From: Lutraria lutraria
Taxonomy: Eukaryota > Mollusca > Bivalvia > Venerida > Mactridae
Direction: 5' to 3'
DNA length: 64,000 bases
Assembly: GCA_964023205.1 (NCBI GenBank)
Contig: OZ026834.1
Span: 34,634,756 to 34,698,755 of the forward strand
A program made the translations under genes and the position numbers. The notes under the pieces were generated by a model, which saw only the letters and a list, made by a program, of their open reading frames with translations, ran no database searches and was not told the origin of the DNA. Each line of letters starts with the position of its first letter. Position 1 is the first letter of the stretch. This document shows, piece after piece, positions 1-15,600 of the stretch.

Positions 1-379
1 AGCACAGTGGCAGCTTGAGTAAAATTTGACCTCATCATTGAAGATTTCATAGTTAATTAGAAAAGAAATAACAATTAACACAGATAAAAAAAATTTTTTT
101 TAAAAAACAGATCAATTAAAAAAAATCATCATGTGTTAGTTGTAAGTTTTTAAGTGGAAGATCTTTAGTATTATTATCATAGTTATTTCTTTTTATATAT
201 GCCAGTCTGTAAACTCATGGAAACTCAAGCGGGTGGCACAATACTTGTTCACATCAATGTTAAACAGCTCTCTTTTACTCTCACTCAAACTTAGTTGAAA
301 TCTTCTTATCATTTTATTTGGATAATATTTAACAAAATAACTGCTGAATAAAGGCCATCTGTAAATACTTGTCACATGA

Positions 380-550
380 TACTGTCTGTGAAATTAAGGT
401 TTGAAATGCGGTTGCCCAAAACAGAAATATTAGCTGCTTTTGCTTTGATTTATTAATGAACATTTGGTTGTCCGGACCAAAATTTTGATTGTCCGAATGA
501 AAAATTGGTTGTCCCGGACAACAGGACAACTGCAAATTTCGCAGACTGTT
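380..550. mobile_element. Foldback MITE, copy 1 (TIR ACTGTCTGTGAAATT)
   Basis: The ends CTGTCTGTGAAATTAAGG and AATTTCGCAGACTG are inverted repeats. The centre repeats GGTTGTCCGGAC-like words. The same element lies reversed at 15569-15752. It is in the NUP133 intron after exon 20 and has no coding capacity. Confidence 0.65.
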
Positions 551-559
551 ATGTCTTTC

Positions 560-590
560 CCAAGGTGGCCTTTGTTCACAGGTTTGATTT
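560..590. repeat. Half of an ACAGTCAAACCTGTG-type MITE beside a splice donor
   Basis: AAGGTGGCCTTTGTTCACAG followed by GTTTGA is the right end of the family seen complete at 9570, 37378 and elsewhere. It stops within about 8 bp of the NUP133 exon 20 donor. Confidence 0.6.
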
Positions 591-597
591 CACTTAC

Positions 598-697
598 CTC
601 TCTATAGAACACATCTTGTGGTGTCAAAGATCCAGTGACTGTCTCACCACGAGAATTCAAAGCTTTATGTATCGCTGAATCAATGACTGTAGTATAT
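598..697 (-). CDS. NUP133: NUP133 exon 20 (last exon in the window)
   Basis: Acceptor TTTCAG, donor GTAAGTGA. It encodes TTVIDSAIHKALNSRGETVT then GSLTPQDVFYRE, matching SNLTPADVFFREV. It ends in phase 0. I found no further exon between here and base 1. Confidence 0.93.
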
Positions 698-3600
698 CTG
701 AAATAATACAGAATTCATACAGTGAAATTCATTAATCATATTGTGATATTCATTAATACTACCGTGACATTCATTAATCATACTGTGATATTCATTTACT
801 ACTGTGACATTCATTAATCATACTGTGATATTCATTTACTACTGTGACATTCATTAATCATACCATGATATTCATTAATACTACTGTGACATTGAATTTC
901 ATTAAGTACTGTGATATTCATTTACTACTGTGACATTCATTAATCATACCGTGATATTCATTAATACTACTGTGACATTCATTAATCATACTGTGATATT
1001 CATTTACTACTGTGACATTCATTAATCATACTGTGATATTCATTTACTACTGTGACATTCATTAATCATACCGTGATATTCATTTACTACTGTGACATTC
1101 ATTAATCATACTGTGATATTCATTAACTACTGTGACATTCATTAATCATACCGTGATATTCATTAATACTACTGTGACATTCATTAATCATACTGTGATA
1201 TTCATTTACTACTGTGACATTCATTAATCATACTGTGATATTCATTTACTACTGTGACATTCATTAATCATACCGTGATATTCATTTACTACTGTGACAT
1301 TCATTAATCATACTGTGATATTCATTAACTACTGTGACATTCATTAATCATACTGTGATATTCAGTAACTACTGTGACATTGAATTTCATAAAGTACTGT
1401 GATATTCATTAATCATTCTGTGATATTCATTAATACTACTGTGATTTTCTGAAATATTGCTGGCATGAAATTTCATGCAAATGCTAAGACAGACATATTT
1501 GCATGGTCTTACATTAGAGCATTCAATCTTAGTTGAGAAAACAACTCAGTAATTACAAGAACACAAGACAACACTGGTAACCTTGCACAATGATCTTCGA
1601 GTGAAATAAAATTATGCAAAAATTATCTTATGCAAATAATCATGATACCACAGTAATCAAATCTATTATCCACAACTCAAATACAATGAATGTTCATCTA
1701 TACCTACATCTATACAATCATAAAATATAATAACAAAATCAGATACAACAATGCATGTAAAATAAGAACTAGTAGTCTGATACACATAGAGCTCAATAAA
1801 ATGTCTGCATACTTACTCAGAATGCATTTCTCTCAGCACAATAGCAGCATCTAATTGTTCAGCATGTTGACAGAGATGAAGTTTCGTTGCCATTATGTGA
1901 TCTCCAACTTTTATTGTCCTCAACTGAAAAATGACCAACCATCATATTCATAACATGTATGGGGTCACCTTGGTCGAGTGGCTATGGTCGCTATGGTCAC
2001 TAACCTCTTACTGCTGTGAATTTTACAGGAAGCCGTCTAGCTAGCTTATGAAAAGTCTGAGGTTCTATCCAGTGGTAACCTGTTGACTTCCTCCACTGTT
2101 AAATCTGGAAACTTGCCAATCGACCCTAGATGTTGGTGCAATATAAAGGACCCACATTCGTGGTCGAGTGGTTAAGGTTGCTGACTTCAAATCACTGTAA
2201 CTTTTCACTGATAGAGGATCGTGGGTTCAAGCCCAGCTACCGACCATGTCTCTTCATGTGAGAAAGTAGGCAGGTGCTTACGGAGGATGGGAGTCTAGTA
2301 CTGGTTCTTCCCAGGAACGATGGTTAGGTGAACTGTCCGCCTTATACAACTCTGACTGTTGCAAAGTGGCGCAAAACTCAATATGAACACACAAAAAAAA
2401 GCCACAATAAAACTCCGTGAAAAAACACCTCAGCATATGTCAACGGTAGTTTGAGTTTAACGTTTAATCCTGCAAGAGGTTCTTAGTCACAACAATTCAC
2501 AACTTTCCCATGTGATCCATGAATAAAATGTAAGCATCAAATGACCTAAGATGAAAAACCTCAAGTCAAACAGTCAAAGGTTAATCAAGCCATAGATTTA
2601 CAGTGCTCTGGAATTTTCAATTTCTATTTTTGAGGTTTAGTCTTTTCAACATACAAGCTAAGTTAATCATCTTACCATTAAGTAAAACGAAACCAAATAA
2701 ATGTGTTTATGATGGCCGCTCAAACATACAATAATTGAAACTAATATAGTAGCTAACTAGCTATAGTTTACCTTATCCCATAAATTGACTTTTTTGAGAA
2801 AATTGATGATATATTCGTGTGCTTTCTGTTTGTCCTTTAGTTGTTTTAAGATAATCAGAGAGGTTGAACCACTCCCAGAATCTGTAAATATATCATATAA
2901 TGTAACAGAAATGGTAAGGTCAAAAGTTCAATTACGGTCAAACCTGCGAACAAAGGTCATGCTTGGGAAACACATAACGTGGCCTTTACTGACAGGAGGC
3001 CTTCATTTCAAGGTCAGTTTTTTTCTAAATAATCACGAATGGTTAAATAACTGCTAAAAATCTGAGTAAGAAAAAACATTTTCTTGCAACTTGAGCCTTT
3101 TAACAGTGGGTAGGTAGGCATTTACATGCTGGAACTAAAAAACAAAATGCCGGAATAAAGACGAAAAATAAAATGTTTTGTAATAATCACTCAATAACAT
3201 TTTCAGGTCAGGAGATTTTCTAATGAATAAGTCACTTATCTGCAAACCAACCATTGTTAATGGATGACCTAAACAAATGATATCATCTTGTCTAAGCAAC
3301 TCAATGCTTGATCAACTGAAAACAGAAAAAAAGATAAATTGGCAAAAAAGTATTCTGAAGTATTCTATCCAACTCACCAGCTCTATCAGCCCATCTAGGA
3401 TCAGACACTGGGTAATCATCAATCAGGTCACAACTCAGATTACTCACAAGTTTATCAATATCACTCGACTGGTTGCCATTAGCAACCACATCATCAGGAA
3501 ATAGTTCATCAACAATGTTCTGTGCTTGTAACTGTAAAACATATTCAAAGAAAGATTTTTATTGAAACCAAAGCAACCATAGAGAAAATATGCTCAAGGA

Positions 3601-6600
3601 TTTTACCAAAATTGGTCATTTTAAAGTCTAAAGAAATTTCATTAGAAGCAGTTAATTACATGTAAGACCTTCTCTATGTTACAATATATGTCAATTTTTT
3701 TTTTCAAGGGGGTTACACGCTAGAGGATGACCATTCTTGTAAGCATGCCAGACATCTTCCTCACATGTGTATTTGGTACCATTTGGTATTCAAATGATTA
3801 CTAGTCAGTGGCCAAAACTACAGTGACCTTGGAGGCCCCATTACATATATACCACTTGTACAATCTGTCACAGGGGTGTGATTACTCCAAGGGCAAAAAA
3901 GCTGAATACCCTACCCCCACCCCCCTAACACTTGCAAAAACATTATTTTTGAGTATGTCAGACTGAATCTGGACACTTTTGTTTCAAAGATTTTAAGACA
4001 AAAAAGAGGAAATCAGCTGAAAGGAGGAAGAATCACACCCCTGTTAAATCATCAAAAAAAATACTGCAGAATTATTTTTAACAGAAAATTCAAAAAAAAT
4101 GTGGTATGTATTTGGTATTATTAGATCAACTTGGATCATATAGACAATTAAAGTAACTCAATCCATCTCATAGTTCATCTCATATGATCTGTAATACTTA
4201 TGAATCACACTAAACAGGTTAAATACATGTCAGGAAGATAGGACACACGTACCAGATTGCCGCTACACGCACTAAGGAATGCTGCTTTAAGTTTGGCTGA
4301 ATTATCATCTCTCATACTCAACTCTTCAATCTGTGCCATATTACTTCCAATCTGGCTCTGAAATGTAGAAACATTGGTACATTGTTTGTTTGCTTAACTG
4401 TTGTATCTGAGTATAATTTATGTTATCCCACATTTTAAAGGAAAAACAACAAGGTACCATGTTTTTCTTTCTACTAAGATTCACCACAAGTGCTTTATTC
4501 AAAGGTCTATTTGTTGTAAATAATCAATCACAATTATAAAGAGAATGACCTTCATTCACAGGGAGACTTTTTATCAGAAGTGGCTAAAAACACAGAATTT
4601 ACTGTATTTAAACAAATAATTATGATTTATTCGATATCTATTTTATTCATTCACTTAGAATCAGACATGAGACATAATAGAAATTTACTCACCATGTCGG
4701 CCCTGGATATCATCTCCTGTGTTTCGTCATCAAGTATGCTAGAAAAAAATGGACAATCAGATGAATATGAATTTGGATTCAATACAATCAGATACAATCA
4801 GTCAAATTGTAACGCTGATACATGTACGTTTCTTGCTTTTGGTTTGTTTTAGCGTGATTGTCAACAATGTTTCAATCATACACAGCAGCCAGTTCACCTG
4901 ACAAGTTTTCCTGGACTGCATTCTAACCAGAACTAACTTAACATTCTATAAAGATTCTCCACATGTGAAGAAAATTCATCATTGTTTGGTCAATTTCTCA
5001 TATAATGGTATGAAGGCTTACAAGTACAGCACTCTTAACAACTGGACCATGGCCGAAACTCCTGGAAAAGAGTGGTCACTATAACAAACTATTCATAATA
5101 ATGTTCTCTCAAAGTGGGGCTTCAATATATTATTATAGCAAAGAGAACTAGCTGGATAATAAGGCAAACTTCTTTTTTGTCAGGAAGTCTTACAATAAAT
5201 AAATCAATTACATTTAAAGAATTGTTAGTTTTTGTGGCACGACCAACTAGAAAAACAACAACACCAAAACCAGAATACAAGATTTAAAATACCTTGCTTC
5301 CTGTTTCATATTGGACACAATACTGATAAGTCCCTGAGTGATTGAGAAAAACACAGCAGTTCCATCACATACACCTATATATAAATTATAATACAATGAT
5401 CAATAATACATCCATAAATAATGAAATTACTATAAAATAAAGATCAAGGATTATGTAATCTAGTTGATAATTAAGACTCAAAAAATACAAAAACATATCT
5501 AATTGTGTGTGCCAACTTTGAGAACCTTTTTCTCACATAGGAATCTTTGTTTCTCATGAGAATCTTTTCCTCACATAAGAATCTTTGTCTCACAATAGAA
5601 GTTTTTCTCACATGAGAGTCTTTTCTTCGCATGAGAATCTTTGCCTTACATCAGGATCTTTGCCTCACATGAGAATCTTTGCCTTACATCAGGATCTTTG
5701 CCTCACATGAGAATCTTTGCCGCATGTGAGGATCTTTGCCTAACATGAGAATATTTTTTCACATGAGAATCTTTGCCTCTCATGAGACTCTATTTCCCAT
5801 ACAAGAACTTTTTACTCACAAAACACAGGACAGTAAATGATAAGGTAACGTTAATTAAAAGACATTACAAGTATTAGATTAAAAAAACTAGTTATGAACA
5901 GACGAAATGCTTGAATTGTATTTTATGAGCTACTTAATAATGGCAATTAACTCACCAGCACCAATTAATCTTCCTCCAGGGGCAGGTAACTCTTCAAGAG
6001 TACCACCGGTACCTAGATTATATAAGAACAGTATCTACCTAAGTAAGAGTAACATTATGCATAATTATAATATAAATACAGTAAATGTACTTGTAAATGA
6101 ATGTTCAGGTCAGTAATAAATCTTGATTTAATTTTTTGCTTGGGTTTAATGTCACATTAACTGTAAGGGTTATTTGACAGATGTCCCAGCATTGTACAAC
6201 TGGACAGAACCACCAACTTTCTGTTAGCTAGCAGGACAGCTTCCTCACATGTAGCTATTCAAGGTGGAGAGGAACGAGTGATTACTAGTCAGAGGCAATA
6301 ACAACCTAACCACAGAGGCACCCAAATCTTGTTCTAAGATCATAATATTCATCTATAAAAATATCAAAAACCATGTACCGAGGGTTCAACGCAACAGTGT
6401 CGTAACTCATATGGAAATAAGAACAAGTTACAACAGTGTTGCGCTGAGCCCTCGATACATGAAATCCAAGAAAATTGTCTTAGTTTTAGCTTTCTAACCA
6501 TATAAAAAACTCACCAGCGTCCATAACAATGCTTAAATCACTGTACATGTACACATTATCAGAGTAACCATTGGTGATCAACAATTTGTAAGCCAGTGCC

Positions 6601-9600
6601 TCTAACTCATTTTCTTCCTAAAATATAAAATAAGATACTGCTTAAATACCCTAAAGACACTTTTTTGTGCCAACACTTTTGTTTCTATTATGAAAATAAG
6701 TTCGAAAATTTAAAGGACAAATAGTTCCACAATTTCTCACTAAAGGCTTATTGAAACTTAGTTAATTCAGAAAAAAAATATTTAAGAAATATCTCCAAGC
6801 TATTAATGGTCAAGTAATCCTATTGACATGACAATTTTTTCTAGTCTAATAAATAATCAATTGATATTTAGTCTTCACACACATTATTCACCTCCTATGA
6901 CAAAAATCGAAAGACAACTCTTGTATTTTGAATTTATTCATTTCAGTACTGTTCTGGCAAAAGGACACATTATGTCACTAAATTAAACCAGTAGCATTGA
7001 AAATGTGCGAATTATAAGTGTTATATCTTAATTGTAAATCCATGAAAAATACATTTCATGGGGAAAAGAATAAAATTTGAAGAAAGTTTTGAGATATTCA
7101 GTAACAACATGGAGATTTTCATCTAAGTTTCTGCACATTCAAAAATTAACAGATCTCCAGGATTTTTCTTTCTTTTGGGGAAGCCACCCTAGCCCTTAAT
7201 ATGGGGATGAAAAAGCAGATTGAAGCCTCTTTTGGGGAAAATATTCTCGCCTGAAACGAATTTGGGGAATGAAATTTCAAGTAGTAAATTGGAACTTTGG
7301 GAAAAATAGCCAGATTTCCAAGAAATTTTCAGAGGGAAGTCACACTTTACAGGCTACGACTATATTATACATAAACCCTGGTTCCATCTAATGTATTAGA
7401 CAGGTTAACAATTTCATTCCATAAGAATTGCACTAAAATATGTACTTACAATAAAACATATCAAAGCTAAACAAACCTGATATCTCTTAACAAAATTAAG
7501 AACTTTAAATGATTCTAATTGTGAGGGTGTGCCACTGCATTCAGTAGGAATGGTTGCTGAAAATTAAACCACACAGTTTAATATTGAAACATAATACAGT
7601 TGAACATACAGTACAACCTCTCCAGAGCAGCCATCTCTTGAGCAACAACTTCCTTCAACAACAGCGTAAATTTTCCGTACTGCACAATTTAAATATTAAT
7701 TTAACCTCTGTAGAGCAACAACCTCTAAATAACAACATAATTTTGCGACTCCCAACAGGGGTTGCTTTGTAGAGGTTGCACTGTAGTTTTAAAAACATAA
7801 ACATCAACTACAGTAAATATTATAACAACTACTTATTTAAATGACATTCCACTAGCTGTAAATATTTACTTGATAAAAATAAAGTTAAAAATAAAATAAA
7901 TTCTAAAGAATGTAAGTCATATAAACATTTAACAAATTATAAAAAGAAGCAAATCTCTGTATGATCTAATACATAAAACTTATTCATATATCATATATAT
8001 TAATGTTTAAGCGAAGTAAACTGTGCATTGACACCAGCGGCTTCCTATACGAGGAAACCATAAACATAAGATTCGCACTATCAAATAATACATAGCTTTT
8101 TTCATTGGGCTTTAACAGCCAGTCATTCGTTGACTTTTCCAGCTTTAAATTCGGAGGAAGACTTCAGGTGAAACCTTGGTAGAACCGCTGACCTTCTGTA
8201 AGCTAACTGGACAGCGTCTATAATTTATCTGGTACCAGCAGGCATTTGAACTTAGAAGTGAACGGGCTAAGACATTGTAAGTCATAGACCATAAATATTC
8301 GACCATGGGAAAAACCCTCAAATAATCCAACAAACAGTAAGTAATTACCTATCGCATAATGAACCATTGGCTCAGATTGTTCTGAATCCATTCCAGCACC
8401 AAGTATTGTCACCCCATCCCTGAAAATATACCAAACAACAAATATATCAAAGTAAAATGACTTCAAAGTTTAAGAAAATCTCTTAACAAACCAGTGACTT
8501 TCTATTCTGGCATTAAATATTGAAGTAAGTTATTGTCAAATCAGTAAAAACATTTTAAAGAAGAAATTTTTATAAACTTTGCAAAAGACTGACTAACATA
8601 AGGCCAAATACGATGTGCATTCTAATATACTATGTGACACATACAAGATTAGTGATCTGAGTTGACAGAAATGTAATGAGGAAGTAACGGCTACAGTACA
8701 CAGTATCAACCCGGGAAATTTGTTTCAATACATCACTCCCACTTTCCATTCATATAGAACAGGCTAGACACCAAGCAAAGGGAAGTTCTTGCAATATTAA
8801 AAAGCATTCAGATAGAGTATTTCCCCTTTGCAGGCAGTGAAGTAAAAAACAAGTTCGGACAAACACAATCATCTACAACACAATGGGTGATTCACAGAGT
8901 GTTAACATTAGGTACAATACTAAATGTTACCACACTTAGTCAGTGTCTTCAGACACGAAGTAAATTGTTCATTTTCAATAGACCACTTATTGATTGAACT
9001 ACTAGCTTGAAAAAATGATTTTAAACACTGACCTTGTGAGTTGCATGTCTAATAACCATGTTGTAAGCTGGGTCATTTGTATAGCATCGTTATCCTGAAA
9101 TGTTGAAGAAATTACTAAAAAACAAATCCCATATTATATGTGAAGAAACATATCTAAAGGCACTTTGAGAAAATTTCTCCTATCTGTGAGAAACTATTAT
9201 TATAATAATTAGTTACTAGTGGAACATATATTAAATATTTGAGGTATACTTGTAATGTTGTTTCTCATTTTCTTCTCCAGAAGAATCAGACTAGAAGGCA
9301 ACATTTTAATCGTAGCAGGTTTTATTTACAGATTTCAAACAAGTAAACAATTCTACCTACCCACACTTTCTTAGCTAAAGCCTCTCTAAATAATCTATCA
9401 GCATCTATCTGGTACAAAAACTGAAGACATACAATACATGAGTTTAATATAATCACAATCATAAAAGTCAGAACAAAAATATTCACATAATATTTGAAAT
9501 AAGAATTTCAGTAATGATATCCATAGCCTTACATCTAGATATTTAATATTGAAATTTAGAACAAGATATACAGTAAAACCTGTGTGTGTTTGCAGACACC

Positions 9601-12600
9601 TCTGATTAAAGGCTGTCCTGTGAATTAAGACAACTTGTTTAAAAACCTTCATTATTTAGAACAAAATGACTTCACCACCTGCCAATGGCCACATTATGTC
9701 TTACCAAGTATGGCCTTTGTTCACAGGTTTGAAAGTCACTGTACTTACAAGGTAGGCTAATTCTTAAAAGAATTGAGGACAATAAATTAAAATTCACTCT
9801 TGAGAAATATAAATATAGATATTATGATAAATCTAGTTACCTTGTCCATGTTAAAGTCACCAACCATCCATTTATGCATATAAGTACCAGAGAGTACATA
9901 GAATGGTCGCTCATCCTCATCAAGGTCACCAGCAATAACTGATTGTAGAGGCTGAAGGAAAGAAAATGTATCCAAACAGTTGACAAGTCTGGTAAAACTG
10001 TGGTGAAATAATCAGAAATATTACAATGAATTGAGAAAGACAACTTTTTTCAATCCAGAAGGGACAGTCTTCATACAGCAGTGTTTGAACAATTTTTATT
10101 GAACCATAAATGGGATATTGACAATGAACTATGTTTACCAGCCCTAAGGTTCAGGTGAGTGGGTTAACACGTCGTGACAAAGATGAAAAAGTGAGCTTTG
10201 AAAGTTCTGTTTATTTTAGTAGACATCTCCTCACCACCAATACTTTTCAAATAAATTAAACAAGCAAAACCGAAATTAGAATAAGACTGACAGCACTAAG
10301 TAGAAAACCAGACACTCCGTAAGACAAGATGTTTCATCTTAAGGTAGGACCCCTATAGTACTATATCAAGGTATTTATCTTAATACCATAATAGAATCAA
10401 TGCAGTTGCAACAATATCTTAACACCTACGTCCACATTTTGGGAAGAGATTTAAATTTATCATTTGACCAAAGGTATTGAATTATATATAGAAAGATAAC
10501 AGATACTTACAGCTCCCATATTTTGTCCTTGACCTCCACCAAATATCAGAGAAGACATACGCCGTCCAATTCCAGCAAACATTCCTTGGGTAGCTTTCAA
10601 TGGGTGACAGCTGACAGAGCTCTGCACAAAAATACAAATAGGATTAAAATGTATTCATCTAAACCTGTGTTGATATGGGAAAATGCCATTTCACACAATG
10701 ATAAGTAATAATACAAGAATTACAGTCAAACCTGTGAACAAAGGCCACCCTTTTTAAAGACATAATGTGACCTTTATTCGAAGGTGGCCACTGACATAGG
10801 TTTGACTTTAACAGCAATGCCCACTTGGACTAGTAGGTTATAGTACAATAGCTAAATATTGGTGATTTGTAACTAGTCATTAATTTCAAACTCATTCAAG
10901 AGCAAATCAAAGCAACCCATTACAAAAAGAAGTAATCACCTGTGTATAAGACAAATATCATGTCCAAACTCGAGTGCAAAGCTTGGTTATATCTTACACG
11001 TAATATTTACTTAACACAAAAACAAAATGCTGCAGATTCTTTTCATTTTCTTGTCATTCCCTTGGTCATATTTCATTGGTCATAATTTTTTGTTTATAAA
11101 AATATTTGTTTTTTTACGCATAAAGTGCAACTTCTCCACAGCAACACCCTTTGGGTTATGTTGTTGTTGAGAGGTTGTTGCTCTAGAGAGTTTAAATCAA
11201 CAGTTAAATTGTGCAGTAAGAAAAAATCATGCTGTTGTTGAAAGAAGGTTGTTGCTCAGGACAGGACCGCTCTTGAAAGGTTGTTCTGTATTTCACTCAC
11301 TCTTGAGTTTCTGCTGACTATTTTACCTCCACCTTATACACAGGTGCGACCTGTACATGAGTGATTAAGGTAAACCAACCTGTCCTGGAGAAATTGTTAT
11401 CATCACCAAAGAACTCGTAGTAGTAGCTAATAAACATCCAAATGGCTGCAATAAAACAAATATAAACATAACAGCAAATTGAATTATCTAGATTTGTAAG
11501 AGTTGGATGATAATAATTCATATGTATACGAAACCTACGTAAATCTCACTTTTTAATTTCATGGAATCATTAATTTTCGTTGGGTTCAATTTTCGTGGTT
11601 TTTACTAAAAAGGCTATTTCATGGGGACATAAATTCGTGGATTTTGATTTTTGAAAAGAAATGCGATATCTCCGCATTTGAATTCGTGGGGATTTGATTT
11701 CGTGGATGAGTCGAACCACGAAATCCACGAAATTAAATCCCCAACGAAAATTAATGATTCCACAGTATCAACTTTAATGAGTAAATCAAACATACTGGTT
11801 TAGAAATAACTCCAACACTGACAATACAACAAAGAGATATAAAAAATATTTCTTTGGAAGACTTTCACAATGAGAAGAGGAAAAATCTAGACAACGTAAA
11901 TTTTGATTTTAGCAGTATGCCAATTGATGAAAGATTCATTTGTATACGCTATACATACAAGTCATCTTGAATATCTGGCTTAAAATTCATTTCTTGATAG
12001 AAAAGTAGCAGTTCTTTTAACAGATTTTTTTAAAACAATAACCTTGAGTGGGCTACCGAGATTAAATGATTTTCTACTTGCCTATATATATAATGATTTT
12101 GAGCATGTTTCACGAACTTAAAGCCCCATTAGCTTTTTGCTGTAGAAAAATATATGCAAAAATATTCAATTACTCATATTATCCCAAGATAATAATAAGT
12201 TAGTTTATTTTCCAGACATACTTACATCCAAGTTCACAACACAATCGCATTCTTCTCCTTTTAATTCAGCACTGATTTCCATGGAAGATGCCTCATAAGC
12301 CACGTTAGACCAGTATCTGACCACACCTTCAGGTGACACAGCAATACATGAAGCTGTCTGACTATCACTGTCACTGGGTATAACACAAACTCTTGCAGCA
12401 TTGTGAGCCAAATCACTCGGTGGTAAGGTTAACTCCTTACATAAAACATTCTGCAATGCAATGTATTACGCCCATAAATGATTTTAATCAAGTCACTTCT
12501 GGTCAATACATGTACTCTCAAATTGACAAAATGGTGTAACATTCAAATCCACTCTGTTGAATTATGCTACTTTAACTCTTCATGAAGTACTGTTGATCTA

Positions 12601-15600
12601 TGATGGTTCATCACATTCAAAACAATACTTTTTATGACATTTAATGAGCATCTAAATTATCACAAAATATGGTTTCTAGTCAGAACCATTACAAAGCTGC
12701 ATAATTTAAGAAGAATAAAATCATTAATAAAATAGAAATATAAAAATCTTTGTCAAAACTTTCATCTGAGATTAAAATTAACACATAAACATTGTGAGAA
12801 AGCTTGAAATATGAAGTATGAGTAGTAATTGTTCTTGCAAAACCATAAATGCTCCCAGCTGTGTTTTTATTAATGGTAACTTAATGGAATATCCCATTTT
12901 AAATTTAGAGCTTCTGTAACATAGGGACAAAGGCATAAAATTCATAGAAAATAATTTGTACAAACTACATACCCTTCCAGCTGCTGGTTGCTTGTATCTC
13001 CAAACAAATAATTTTCTACCACCAACAAGCCACGCCCATCCTGACTCATCTACCTTGACACTGATTCTTGCATTTTCTAATGAGTTGACAAATAAATGGA
13101 TAAATCATTTTACTAACTCAAATTTTGAACAGAAACTACGATTCAGTTGTTAATCTCAATGGATTGGAAGTCTGATATAAATACTTCATGACATATCATC
13201 TATTCTTCGAAGAAATCAATCTGATTGAAAAGAAATATTTTTAAATCTCAATATTTATCCTAGTTTTAGGAGAAATGGATAAACAAACAAAAATTGATTG
13301 AATGAATCTTTAATTGGATGTTTGATAGCCACATGAAACAGATACTCACTGTCAGCATATGTCAAAGCCTCTGTAATCAGAACAGGTAACTGTAATCCAA
13401 ACTTTTCTATGCGAACAGTTGATGTTTCTTCCAACACTTGAGACTGTGATAATATTGATCTGTTCAGTTGTGATCTGAAATTTGTAGTAACATATTAATA
13501 TATCTGATAAATCTCAGGGTTAAGTGACTCAAAAAGTTATGTACCATTGTGTAAATGTACCAGGTCTTGTCTTTAGTAAGGCTTAGTAAGACACAATGTA
13601 CCACCTATATGATACATAGGGGAAACTCTATTTGAACTGTGTACATGTATGCTTTTTAAATAATAATTATTGTATATCAATAATTATCATTTAATGACTA
13701 ATCAGTTATTTTACTAGATATAAATTAATCCATTGATTTTAGCACAATACTTAAATCCAAATTTATTGTTTCATGTTTTAAGTCTCATTATTAATTAAAT
13801 ACAGCCTCATGACTTTGTACAGATCACCGTGCACAGCAATGCTCCAGAGAGCCCTGTGCATTACAAGAAGAAAAAGCAACAAGGTGATGTTCACACTCAA
13901 TTATCACCTTTCCCATTTGAACAAGACCCATATAATTTATGTATGATACATGGCTTGAAAATGGTACATTAAGGCACTGGCACATTAAGGCAATGGTACA
14001 TAATGTCATGCACACACAAAAAATGATGACATGATGAGGGCAGCATTTGAGTTACTTGGATCAAGTAATTGATCATCACATTTAAATGATGAGGCTAAGT
14101 CAGTAAGTGTGGACCATGGATTTTTTCACTGAAAATTTACTTTTAACGTAACTTCAACTAAGTACTCTTCAATGCCATGTAGACATCTATTGAAGAGGGT
14201 TAAAAAAAACGTGCAAAGGCAAAGTGGATCTAAAAGTGGAAGATAAAAAAATTAAAATAGTGTAGTCGTTAGCCCTACTAATTCGGCTTTCTGGTTTGCC
14301 GATTTTCGTGAACGAATTCGGAAAGGCCATCCTCTCAGCCTTACAAACATCTGCATATTTACGTGCGGAAATTCAAATTACATCAAAATTCTTCAATAAC
14401 AGGCATAACATACTTAAATTGATAGAAATAACAATAATCTGCGTGAATGTGCTGTAAAAAATCTGTGTTAAATGTCAAATTTGAAATATTAAACTTAAAT
14501 TTAACGTCGCGTGAAAAAAACGGTACGAACGGACTTTAGCAACATCCAGTTACACTACTAATACAAATACCGTCAGAGAGTTTAATTCTAAATCGATTTT
14601 TATAATGAGTACCTAGAATTAACGAAAGTTGATTTAAGTTTAACTTGCCATCGTTTCGTTGACATGCCAGCTTATTCAAACTTGTAATTAAATTATTGCG
14701 AAGTGAATTTTTGAGAGTAGGCATTGTTAACCATGACACCGGCATTTTACCGCCATTATGCCAGTTTCGTTTTCAGTTGGGAAGTAGTGGGGAGAAACAA
14801 ATCATTAATCAGGGCCCTCATTTGATGTTTTTTGGGGCCGAAATTCGGCCCCATTCCCCTCCTAGAATCATATACTTTTTCCCCTATTTTTGATAAAAAT
14901 TCCCCTAAAAAAAAAAAAAAAATTAAAATGCTTATTGCAGGGTTATAAAGCAGTTGAAAAAAATCCCCCGAAATTCCCCTTTTCCCTCAAAATGACGCAA
15001 AATTCCCCTACCTGAGGGCCCCGGGCCCCTTCCCCTAAAGTGCAGCTAGGGCCCTGTTAATGCATCTTTCAGAAAAGGTATGTTGGAATAATTTATACTC
15101 ATATGAGTATAGAAACATGTTTTCTACCCACGGTAGTCTCACCGTCACAAAGCAGTCTAATTAGTTGGACTAGTGTAGTCGTTTACTTGTATTTACACTG
15201 TACATCTAGCACATTCTGTTCTAGGCCCTGAACATTTGACAGTATAGACTTGAAGGTGTCCAGACTCCGGGCAGTCATGATCGTGGTCGAAAGCATGTTC
15301 CAAAGCCTTATTTTACCGCATATTTCTGACGCAGAACGAGTGTTATTTACTTATTATTGCATGACGGTTTGATGAATTTAACACTAAATTGCTTCTGGCA
15401 GAATGGAGTGGCCGAATTTTATAGGTGGCAGGAACTGCAACAAGGCCATGAACAACTGTGTAGAAGAGGGCGATGTTGCATAGATTGCCATTGAAGAGAT
15501 GGAATAATGAATGATACCATTAAGGACTGAACTTGGCAACAAATTTGAAAGTTTCACGGACATAATGCAGTGATCTGTCTGCGAAATTAGCTGTTGTCAT

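Noticed and set aside
193..375. 60-codon minus-strand frame as the next NUP133 exon
   Set aside because: It has no acceptor in the right phase and no likeness to the segment that follows FFREV in the family.
2155..2400. Functional tRNA gene from the A and B boxes
   Set aside because: The head does not fold into a full cloverleaf with a proper acceptor stem and is fused to a repeated body. It is a SINE.
14536..14745. 69-codon minus-strand frame as NUP133 exon 1
   Set aside because: It has no fitting donor phase and no likeness to the family tail. The 15918-16045 exon fits phase, start and composition.
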